Positions 18,642 through 27,600 of a stretch of DNA of 64,000 nt are shown here, in pieces (positions within the stretch are counted from its first letter, which is position 1; each line of letters begins with the position of its first letter). Location: contig OZ241868.1 of NCBI GenBank assembly GCA_965202905.1, positions 1,674,001 through 1,738,000 on the forward strand, written 5' to 3'. The notes under the pieces are model-generated. The model saw only the letters and a list, made by a program, of their open reading frames with translations. It searched no databases and was not told where the DNA came from. This DNA comes from CAYFYS01 sp965202905. GTDB lineage: Bacteria; Pseudomonadota; Alphaproteobacteria; MPNO01. Made by a program: the position numbers and the translations under genes.

Positions 18642-19961
18642 TTATTCCGCCTCTTGGAAGAAAACGAACGAGCGGACCACGACGTTTTTGCGGCAGGGCG
18701 CGTCATCGGGCGCGGTCGGGTCGATGCAGGCGGTGTGGAAAGACCAGCGCGAGACGGTGCCGTCGGCGACGCTGTCGTAGCACTTCAGCATCGAGACCTC
18801 GGTCGGCTCCTGCTGGGGGAACCAGTACCACTCGTGCCCGGGACGGTGGGTGAAGCGGGTGGTCTCGCCGACCCGGTCATCGTAAATCCGGTAGTTGGTG
18901 ATATAGGGCTGGTCGGCGAAGGACGGCCAGGCGCAGAGCACGAAGGGGTACTGGCCTACGGTCTCTATCGGCTTGGCAAGATTGATCGACATGAACCGCC
19001 GCGACATCCTCGCCTCGGCCTCGGCCTCGGTGTAGTGCTGCCGGCGGCCGAAGTTTCTGAGATTGTGCGTGAGCAGCTCGCGGCAGCGCATGCGGCCGCT
19101 GTTGTCGTTCAGATCGTTATGCACGAGGGTGACGTAGTTCGCGTTCACGCCCGGGTTCCCGGCGTCCTGATCCTCGCTGCGGTCGCCCGCGTAATCCTTG
19201 TCGAAGACATCGTGGTTATAGACCAGCGCATCGGTCGCATCGGGGAAGAACTCCAGCAGCAGCTTCTCTATCTCCGGATAGAAGACGCGCTCCACCTCCG
19301 CAGCGTCGTAGAAATTTCGGCATTTGGACTCGCAGTGCGCCAGGGCCACGCCAAGCTTGTCCATACACGCGGGGCTGCCGGGCGACAGACCCGGGTAGTA
19401 CTCGCCGATCCGGCGCGCATCGCGCATCACCTGCGGAAAATAGAGGCTGCGCCGCCGGTTATCCTCCTCGGCCTTGCGCAGCATTTCGGCCATGTCCTTG
19501 CGCGCCGGGTCGCGCCAGAGCGCGTTCGAGGTAACGATGGAGTAGGTCGGACGCTCGTAGACCGTATAGGGCAGCGGAAGCGCCAGACCGCCTTCCGGCG
19601 TTTCGATGTCGTTCCCGTGAATATAGTCCATGCACGCATCGTATTCGCGGAACCCGACTCCCCATCGAGTCTCGATCGGGCCGGGCGGCGCGGCGTCGAG
19701 CCTGTCGATGACCCGCTGCCCCTCGCCGTCGGCGATCGCGGCGAGAGCATCTTCGAGCGCCGCCGCGGTTCCCGCGTCACCGTCCCGATCGAAGGACATG
19801 TAGGACAGGCCGCCGTTCGCGGCGATGGGCGGCGGCTGCCCTTCGGTGAGTTGAAGGGGCGGCACATAAGCCGACGACCCCGGCCCCGACGATCCTGGGG
19901 CGGACGATCCCGGCTCCGTATTCCCCGCGGCCTGGCTCTCGTCGACCCTGGACTGGTCCAT
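18642..19961 (-). CDS. CmcJ/NvfI-family putative oxidoreductase
   Basis: This 439-residue protein contains the conserved core of the CmcJ/NvfI (asaB-like, non-haem iron-type) family: ALVYNHDVFDKDY, VTLVHNDLNDNSGRMRCREL, FMSINLAKPIETVGQYPFVL, DDRVGETTRFTHRPGHEWYW and MLKCYDSVADG, ending RSFVFFQE. The H-x-D and later H residues may bind iron. The N-terminal 40 residues are a low-complexity GSS-rich stretch. The family includes cephamycin and fungal hydroxylation/isomerisation proteins. The start at 19961 has GGGAG about 6 bases upstream; a longer frame exists but lacks such a site. It stands alone between two promoter-sized gaps. The substrate is unknown. Confidence 0.75.
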   Translation of the reverse strand: MDQSRVDESQAAGNTEPGSSAPGSSGPGSSAYVPPLQLTEGQPPPIAANGGLSYMSFDRDGDAGTAAALEDALAAIADGEGQRVIDRLDAAPPGPIETRWGVGFREYDACMDYIHGNDIETPEGGLALPLPYTVYERPTYSIVTSNALWRDPARKDMAEMLRKAEEDNRRRSLYFPQVMRDARRIGEYYPGLSPGSPACMDKLGVALAHCESKCRNFYDAAEVERVFYPEIEKLLLEFFPDATDALVYNHDVFDKDYAGDRSEDQDAGNPGVNANYVTLVHNDLNDNSGRMRCRELLTHNLRNFGRRQHYTEAEAEARMSRRFMSINLAKPIETVGQYPFVLCAWPSFADQPYITNYRIYDDRVGETTRFTHRPGHEWYWFPQQEPTEVSMLKCYDSVADGTVSRWSFHTACIDPTAPDDAPCRKNVVVRSFVFFQEAE

Positions 19962-20115
19962 GGTAATGCTCCCGTTCGATGCAGTCGCATCGTGGCACAC
20001 CGCGCTTACGCGCGCCAGGGCTTGTCGTTCCCGGCCACACCGGCCCGCGCAGCAAGAGGCGGGCATCGGCAGTTTGGGAACCAGGCGACAAGGGATCAGG
20101 CGATATAAACCTTCT

Positions 20116-21330
20116 TTATGACGCCGCCACGTTTGGCCGGACCGTCCCGGGCAGTCCGAACAGACGTTGCGCGGTCTCGCCCAGGATCTTGCGCCGCGCC
20201 TCGGCCTCCAGGAACGCCAGGCCTCCGATCGCGCCTGGCAGGTCCATGTCCGCCGTGGGGTAGTTGGAGGCGTAGATCAGGCTGTTAGGCGCATCGATCG
20301 TGCAGAAGGCCGCTTCGAGCATGTCCGTCCGGTCGGGCGTCTCTACCGGGTTGGAGGTGTAGTACATTTCGCGCATGTACTCGCTCGGCAGGCGGGTGAG
20401 CGAGGGACATTCCGAGCTTCGCATACGGTACTCGTTGTCGATGCGCATCATCAGCCAAGGCACCCAGGAATGCCGGAATCCATCCAGATCACCGGCATTT
20501 CGGGGAACCGCTCGGGCATGCCGTTGACCACCCAGTTGGTGCAATGGACGACGTTATACCACTGCGGCGAGAGCGCCCGGACCGCGATGAACTTGTTGAA
20601 AGTGAGGAACATCGGGTCTTCCCAGTCGATCCCGCCGTGGAAGGCAAGCGGCCGGCCCGATTGCTCGATCGCGGCGTAGACCGGCATGAAGGCGTTGGCA
20701 TGCACCGCGCTTTGGCGCAGGGAGGCGACCTGGAAGCCGGCGACACGCGGGCTGTCGGCATAGGTCTCGACCAGCCGCAGCGCAGCATCGGGGGCATTTA
20801 ACGGCAGGACGATCCAACCCAAAAGCTGCGGCGAGCACGGCAGCACCGTTTCGGTGAGCCAGTGGTCATAGGCCCCAAGCACCGCGGCCTCGGGCTGGGG
20901 GTGGAGGCCCATGATCTGCAGGCCGAACGGCGAAAGCGCGGCATAGTCGATGCCCATCGCATCCACCGCGCAGCGCCAGATGGGCTGCGCGGTGGATGCC
21001 GTCGGCGGGCGTGGTCTCGAGCGTGCGCAGCAACTCGCGGGTGATCCGTCCGCCGGCTTCGTGACAGGCGACCCGGTCGAGCGGATAGCGCACGGCTTGG
21101 CGCGCCGCGCCCTGGGCGCTCCTGGCGAACTGCCGGATGATCGGGTCTTCGATCAGCGCGATGATCTCGGCGATCGATTCCTTTTCGTAGATATGGGCAT
21201 CGGCATCGACCACCAGCATGTCGTCGAGCCCGCTCGCCTCCGCCTGGCAGCGGGCGTTCGCCAGATGATGCCCGGTCTCGAAGGTTTGCGCGGTGAGCGC
21301 CGGCCGCCCACCGCCCGAGGAGATGTCCAT
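20116..21330 (-). pseudogene. Amidohydrolase (TIM-barrel, amidohydrolase 2 family), two frameshifts
   Basis: Three frames join into one metal-dependent hydrolase of about 400 residues. Frame one runs MDISSGGGRPALTA ... DDMLVVDADAHIYEKESIAE, with the metal-binding DADAH. It shifts at about 20970-21000 into MDAMGIDYAALSPFGLQIMG, PRVAGFQVASLRQSA and PLAFHGGIDWEDP. A second shift near 20470 leads to SWVPWLMMRIDNEYRMRSSE, YASNYPTADMDLPGAIGG and the end AQRLFGLPGTVRPNVAAS. The first shift sits exactly in a 15-bp-arm inverted repeat. Both lesions are single-base, so real decay and sequencing error both remain possible. In related clusters such hydrolases decarboxylate or hydrolyse ring-cleavage products. 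Confidence 0.75.
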
Positions 21331-21714
21331 CTTAAGCGTTCGATCCCGACATGTGACGGATTGGATGGAGCCTGAAGCGATCGGGCTCGATTGTCCAGAT
21401 ACTGTCCACCGCGCTCGGAACGGGACGGCGCCGCCAGCGTTTGGATCGACCGGGAAGCCTGCCTCGCGCCCGGCCACCCGAGGCGCGCGTTCATCGACCC
21501 GGCCGCGGCGACCGGACCGCGGCCGGCCGTAAAGCGCTGAACTATGCGGTGAAATCCTCGACTTCGCCGACCTCCGGCGCATGACGGAGCGTCCGCAGGG
21601 GTGCGTGCGGCATCAGCGTCGCGGTATCCTGGTTATCCTGACCGCGCCAGGCAAAATGCGGAGGCCGGCGGGTTTCGCAACCCGCGGGACGCACGAATGG
21701 TCGGCCATGCCGCC
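21331..21714. other. Intergenic stretch without supported gene
   Basis: No coding frame with a recognisable family was found. The minus strand carries a short open end (21544-21612, reading RHAPEVGEVEDFTA then stop) that could be the tail of a lost gene. No hairpin or repeat of note was seen. Confidence 0.4.
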
Positions 21715-22442
21715 TCAGTTTCGCTTCATCGCCGCCGCCGTGTTCACCATCGAGTGGAGGCTGCGGGCATAGTCGAGGGCGCCCCGATCATCCATACCCG
21801 GGGCGACGCGCAGATATTCCTTCAGGCCGAGAATCGCCGGTCGCGGACGGCTCAACAGAGTCTCGCAGAAGCGCTCGACCTCCTCCTCCAGGCGACCGGC
21901 GTCGACCACCTGACTGACGATCCCGTATGCCTGGGCGCGGTCCGCATCGATGAACTCCGCCGTATAGGTCATCCACAGTATGGCGTTGCGACGGATCCGG
22001 TCATAGAGTGCCGACATGACCATGGTCGGCATGATGTTGTGGTTCATCTCCGGGATATTGACTGCGCGGCGCTGCTGGCGAGGGAGACGTCGCACAAGGC
22101 CGCGACCGCGGTGCCGAACCCCATGCAGCGGCCCTCGATCACCCCGACCACCGGCACCTGGGCCTCGCGAACGGCCTTGTAGCAGTTGAAGATCGCATCG
22201 TATTCCGGGCGGCGGGCGTAGGCTTCGGACTCCGGCGGGCCGGCGTCGGGGTTGCGGACGCGGCCAGTACAGAAATCGGGCCCCACGCTGCGCAGAAGCA
22301 CCATATCCGAGGTTTCGTGCGCAGCCAGCAGGGCCGAGGACAGCTCGACGGCCATCGCATCGGAGACGGCATTGTCGTCCGCGCGATTGAAGGTTGCCGC
22401 CAGCATGCGTCCGCGCTGTTCGAGCAGAAGCTGATCACTCAT
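21715..22442 (-). pseudogene. Enoyl-CoA hydratase/isomerase family gene, one frameshift
   Basis: The first frame (22442 to 22044) reads MSDQLLLEQRGRMLAATFNR, has the oxyanion-hole stretch VVGVIEGRCMGFGTAVAALC, and ends SLASSAAQSIS. The next frame resumes with NIPEMNHNIMPTMVMSALYD and continues AYGIVSQVVDAGRLEEEVER to the C-terminus HSMVNTAAAMKRN. Inserting a single T near 22062 would restore the expected AQFNIPEMNHN and an intact protein of about 242 residues. It is a crotonase-fold protein that would act on CoA thioesters in the neighbouring catabolic cluster. Pseudogene or single-base sequence error. Confidence 0.75.
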
Positions 22443-22631
22443 CCGTCATGTTCCCGATAAAATTTGCACGCCTTGTCTGCCGGTCGATAGTAAACGATCG
22501 CGCGCGGTAGGGATATTTCGCCCCAATCGCGGATCCCTGATCGCGGATCCGGCTCATTGAGCAGTACGCGCGGAAACACGGCGCCGCAGACCGGCGCCGT
22601 CGGCCGGCATCGCCGATCGGGCGGGCGGGCC

Positions 22632-23267
22632 TCAGTGCCTGGCGATGCCGCGATGAGCCTGATCGCCCCAGACGTCCTCCACCCGCGCGTCGCGGCCGCA
22701 GCGGAAGCGGTAGAACCGGTAGCGCAGCGGGCTCTTCTGATAGAAGTTCTGGTGATAGTCCTCGGCGGCGTAGAATGGGCCGGCGTCCTCGATGGGCGTG
22801 ACGATCTTGGCCTTGAGAATGCCGGCCTCCTCGATCTGACTCCTGGATTGCGCGGCAAGACGGCGCTGCGCGGGCGAGTTGGCGAAAATCGCGGTCTCGT
22901 AGGACTGTCCCCGGTCGCAGAACTGGCCGCCGCCGTCGGTCGGATCGACGCTGCGCCAAAAAATCTCCAGCAACTCGGCATAGGTGACCTTGGACGGATC
23001 GAAGGTGATCTGCACCGCTTCGCGATGTCCGGTGCCGCCGGCCGTGACCTGCTTGTAGGTCGGATTCGCCACGTCGCCGCCGGTATAGCCCGAGACCGTC
23101 TTCAAGACGCCCGGCACGGTGTCGAAGTCCGATTCAACGCACCAGAAGCAGCCGCCGGCAAACGTCGCGATCTCGGTCCTGGCCTGCTGCGCGGTCGCCC
23201 CGCCGGCCAGGAAGCCACCGATCACGGCTGCCGCGAGCAGTCCGGCGCGCAGGGTGCGGATCGCCAT
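22632..23267 (-). CDS. msrA: Peptide-methionine (S)-S-oxide reductase, exported
   Basis: This 211-residue MsrA begins with a signal peptide (RTLRAGLLAAAVIGGFLAGG, ending near ATAQ), which indicates a periplasmic enzyme. The catalytic motif FAGGCFWCVESDFD follows at about residue 36, then VSGYTGGDVANPTYKQVTAG and GHREAVQITFDPSKVTYAEL, all standard for the family, and PFYAAEDYHQNFY at the C-terminal side. It repairs oxidised methionine (S form). The start has an AAGGAAAG ribosome site. The neighbouring gene is also a methionine sulfoxide repair enzyme, on the same strand about 200 bases away, so the pair forms a repair locus. Confidence 0.95.
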   Translation of the reverse strand: MAIRTLRAGLLAAAVIGGFLAGGATAQQARTEIATFAGGCFWCVESDFDTVPGVLKTVSGYTGGDVANPTYKQVTAGGTGHREAVQITFDPSKVTYAELLEIFWRSVDPTDGGGQFCDRGQSYETAIFANSPAQRRLAAQSRSQIEEAGILKAKIVTPIEDAGPFYAAEDYHQNFYQKSPLRYRFYRFRCGRDARVEDVWGDQAHRGIARH

Positions 23268-23470
23268 CGTCTTTCCTTTCGCAATTCATGCTAAAGGTGG
23301 GGTCGCCGCGCCGCGCCGGCAAGCTTCGAGTCCAACCCAGCGGTCGAAACGGACCTCCCCTTCGCGACAGCGTCGGCCGACGCAAACCGGCCGGGGATCG
23401 CAAAGGGGCCATTGTCCGATCGGGCCACCGCCAGCGGCCTCAAGACGCGACGGGACGCGGGGCGACCCCG

Positions 23471-24418
23471 CTACATGAACAGGTTCTCGTTCCTGATGTT
23501 CTTGTAGAGGCCGGCAACCTGCTCAGCATAGCCGTTATAGAGCAGGGTCGGCGCCCGCTTGTCGGTGCCGAGCAGGCGCTCGGTCGCCTGGCTCCAGCGC
23601 GGGTGGTCGACCTCCGGGTTGACGTTGGCCCAGAAGCCGTACTCGCTGGCCTGGATCTCTTCCCAGAAGCTCTTGGGCCGGGTGTCGACAAAGGTGAAGC
23701 GCCTGATCGACTTGACCGACTTGAAGCCGTATTTCCACGGTACCGCCAAGCGCAGCGGCGCGCCGTTCTGCTTGGCGATCTCCTTGCCATAAGCGCCGGT
23801 GGCGATGAAGGCGAGCTCGTTGGTCGCCTCGGCCAACGTCAGCCCCTCGAGATAGGGCCAGGGGTACCAGAACTGACGCTGGCCCGAGGCGACCGAGGCG
23901 TCGAGGAAGGTACGCATCTCGAGGTACTTCGCGCCCGACAGCGGGCGGGCGAAGTCAACCAGCGCCTTCAGCGGGAAGCCGCTCCACGGCACCGCGATCG
24001 ACCACGCCTCGACGCAGCGGTGGCGGTAGAGCCGCTCCTCCAATGGCATCCTGGCGATCAGGTCGTGCGCATCGATGGTGATCGGCTTCTCGACCATGCC
24101 GTCGATGGTCACCGTCCAGGGCCGGACCTTCAGCTTCTGAGCCGCCTGCCAGATCTGCTTGTGCGAGCCGAACTCGTAGAAATTGTTGTAGGTGGTCACG
24201 ATGCGCTCGTCGGTGACCTCACGGTCGAGCGCGTAGCGCGGATTGCGCTTGACCGGGTACGGGCCGGTTGCGGCGCGGGCGAGCATCGCGGGCGCGGTGG
24301 CCGCCAGGATCGGCCCGGCCGCGATCGCCTTGCACAGCCGCCTGCGGTCGCGGAACACCGCTTCCTGCGTCGCCGCGGCCTCGGGCATCTCCCAGCTCCG
24401 CCTGCTCCGGAACAGCAT
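23471..24418 (-). CDS. msrP: Protein-methionine-sulfoxide reductase catalytic subunit
   Basis: This 315-residue periplasmic molybdoenzyme (MsrP/YedY) reduces both methionine sulfoxide diastereomers in envelope proteins. A twin-arginine signal is seen (RDRRRLCKAIAAGPILAA). The molybdopterin region includes YNNFYEFGSHKQIW, ERLYRHRCVEAWSIAVPWSG with the molybdenum-ligand cysteine, and PLRLAVPWKYGFKSVKSI. The family's SFW and NP..HPRWSQA...LG ends are present. Length is typical. Its membrane haem partner MsrQ is not adjacent in this window; it may be elsewhere, or the enzyme may use another quinol donor. The left flank of the CRISPR array begins 238 bases upstream. Confidence 0.95.
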   Translation of the reverse strand: MLFRSRRSWEMPEAAATQEAVFRDRRRLCKAIAAGPILAATAPAMLARAATGPYPVKRNPRYALDREVTDERIVTTYNNFYEFGSHKQIWQAAQKLKVRPWTVTIDGMVEKPITIDAHDLIARMPLEERLYRHRCVEAWSIAVPWSGFPLKALVDFARPLSGAKYLEMRTFLDASVASGQRQFWYPWPYLEGLTLAEATNELAFIATGAYGKEIAKQNGAPLRLAVPWKYGFKSVKSIRRFTFVDTRPKSFWEEIQASEYGFWANVNPEVDHPRWSQATERLLGTDKRAPTLLYNGYAEQVAGLYKNIRNENLFM

Positions 24419-24656
24419 CGCGCCCCCTTCGATCCGGCCGCCACCATAGACCGTCCCAAGACGTGAAAGAACCGCTCATCCCACCCGGCAGGCCCGTTCA
24501 CGGATTTCTGAAGACCCGCGACCAGCACGCGAGCGCCACTGTTCGAATGCCCACGCTTTCGTCGGTCGACCCTGGGAAGCACGGCAAATCGCTGCCGACA
24601 GTCCAGAGACCCGGCGCGTCGGACTCCGGCAGCGTCTCCAGGGCCTCGGCGAAACG

Positions 24657-27600
24657 GCTTCAATGAGGCCGGGGCCGGAAGGCCCCGGATGCGCCGCGCC
24701 CGAAGCCGACGCCGTTTGCACCGGATGCGCTTCAATGAGGCCGGGGCCGGAAGGCCCCGGATGCTATCGTCGCCGCGCAAAACCGGCATATCCAGTATCG
24801 GCTTCAATGAGGCCGGGGCCGGAAGGCCCCGGATGGATTGGATCGGCTACCGGCCCATGTCATTCCGGCCTGGCTTCAATGAGGCCGGGGCCGGAAGGCC
24901 CCGGATGCCAGGCCGAAGCCGATGCCGTGGCGCACAGGCTAGCCGCTTCAATGAGGCCGGGGCCGGAAGGCCCCGGATGCGAGGCCGGCGGAAAGTTCCG
25001 GGATGGGCGGACCAGAGCTTCAATGAGGCCGGGGCCGGAAGGCCCCGGATGCCGTCCGCACCTTACTTGACTAGCGCGCTGAGTTTTCCATGGCTTCAAT
25101 GAGGCCGGGGCCGGAAGGCCCCGGATGCTCATCAGTCCGGCCGACTACCCATTCTGCCATGACGGGCTTCAATGAGGCCGGGGCCGGAAGGCCCCGGATG
25201 CGCGGCAGACCGCGCGGAGATCCGACACGACATCAGATGCTTCAATGAGGCCGGGGCCGGAAGGCCCCGGATGCACCCCAGCAACCGGTAACCTCCTTAT
25301 GCCCTGAATGAGCTTCAATGAGGCCGGGGCCGGAAGGCCCCGGATGCCAACCGTTATTCACGATTGTCACCAATCCTGAATCCCGCTTCAATGAGGCCGG
25401 GGCCGGAAGGCCCCGGATGCACGTCGAACGCAGCACGAATCTCGACTACCTGATGAGTGCTTCAATGAGGCCGGGGCCGGAAGGCCCCGGATGCCCGCCG
25501 GTCCCGGGCCGGTGCGTTCAAGGTTTCCTGGAGCTTCAATGAGGCCGGGGCCGGAAGGCCCCGGATGCTTCACTTCCTCGTACTGGCCGGGCTTGATGGT
25601 TCCGCTTCAATGAGGCCGGGGCCGGAAGGCCCCGGATGCGACCATCTCCACCCACGATTCCTCGCCCATCGCATCGCTTCAATGAGGCCGGGGCCGGAAG
25701 GCCCCGGATGCTTTTCCGAAGACTGTACACCTGACCCGAAAGTGTCATCGCTTCAATGAGGCCGGGGCCGGAAGGCCCCGGATGCACGCTATCGGCTTCA
25801 ATAAACGATCTTCCAAAACCGAGCTTCAATGAGGCCGGGGCCGGAAGGCCCCGGATGCGTAATCAGCCCTACGCTCAGCGACGCGCGCGAGGCCGCTTCA
25901 ATGAGGCCGGGGCCGGAAGGCCCCGGATGCCATGGCCCAACCACAACGCGATCTCCGACACGCGCGCCGCTTCAATGAGGCCGGGGCCGGAAGGCCCCGG
26001 ATGTCTGTAATCCGGGGGGTCGAGGGTGATCAGGATCGTGCTTCAATGAGGCCGGGGCCGGAAGGCCCCGGATGCTCGGGCTCCGCGCCGGACGTCTCCA
26101 TCGGCCAGACGGCTTCAATGAGGCCGGGGCCGGAAGGCCCCGGATGCTCCCATGCTCGACAACCCGCTTCGCCGCATCGAGGCTTCAATGAGGCCGGGGC
26201 CGGAAGGCCCCGGATGCAACCCTTGTAACTCATGGTGCGATCTTTGATGCGACGCTTCAATGAGGCCGGGGCCGGAAGGCCCCGGATGCGCTGGCCACGT
26301 TGATTTTGCTTGATTTTTGGGGAATGCTTCAATGAGGCCGGGGCCGGAAGGCCCCGGATGCACATCATCGGGATCTTGATCCAAAAGATTGAGGATGCTT
26401 CAATGAGGCCGGGGCCGGAAGGCCCCGGATGCGCGTCTCATGCTCGACCTCGATGGACATATCCCCCGGAGCTTCAATGAGGCCGGGGCCGGAAGGCCCC
26501 GGATGCTATGTAGATAGGGAAAGGCAAGATACAACATGAGCGCGCTTCAATGAGGCCGGGGCCGGAAGGCCCCGGATGCGCGCGCGATGGATGGATGCGG
26601 AAACATCAAGATGCGGGCTTCAATGAGGCCGGGGCCGGAAGGCCCCGGATGCACCGTGCTGTTGATTGCAAACCCTAGCGTGAGTGGCAGCTTCAATGAG
26701 GCCGGGGCCGGAAGGCCCCGGATGCCGGGAATGCATGGGAGAATGTCCTAACTGGTATTACCGCTTCAATGAGGCCGGGGCCGGAAGGCCCCGGATGCTG
26801 ATCGAGGCCGAGGTGTACGAGGACACGGCGGCAGCTTCAATGAGGCCGGGGCCGGAAGGCCCCGGATGCCTGGTCGAGGCCGAGGTGGACGAGTACGCGT
26901 CGACAGCTTCAATGAGGCCGGGGCCGGAAGGCCCCGGATGCGTCCGCTCTGGGAGCCTGCCCGATCCCCGTTGCTCGGCTTCAATGAGGCCGGGGCCGGA
27001 AGGCCCCGGATGCAAGCAGCGGGGATCGCGTGTAATGGGCCATTTTCACGCTTCAATGAGGCCGGGGCCGGAAGGCCCCGGATGCCCCCGCCGTGGAAAG
27101 CGATTGGACGGGCGGGAAACCGCTTCAATGAGGCCGGGGCCGGAAGGCCCCGGATGCCTCGGCGATCCCGGACGGTTTGCACTCGGATAGCAGGCAGCTT
27201 CAATGAGGCCGGGGCCGGAAGGCCCCGGATGCTGGCCGTGTTGAATCTGCGACTTGAGCGTTGAGCATTGCTTCAATGAGGCCGGGGCCGGAAGGCCCCG
27301 GATGCCCCGCAAGTTTCGGTAAAGCAAGAACGCGGGAAAGGCAGCTTCAATGAGGCCGGGGCCGGAAGGCCCCGGATGCACCAGGCCGCGCAGAACTCGC
27401 CCGCCGGCAAACCGCGCTTCAATGAGGCCGGGGCCGGAAGGCCCCGGATGCACCAGGCCGCGCAGAACTCGCCCGCCGGCAAACCGCGCTTCAATGAGGC
27501 CGGGGCCGGAAGGCCCCGGATGCGCGGCGGCTCGGATCGGCTACGGTCGAGTAGGGTTCGCTTCAATGAGGCCGGGGCCGGAAGGCCCCGGATGCGACGG

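Noticed and set aside
25795..25802. The first eight repeat bases GCTTCAAT inside spacer 16
   Set aside because: An 8-base match without the rest of the repeat; it may be chance or a protospacer feature, and spacing to neighbouring repeats is normal.
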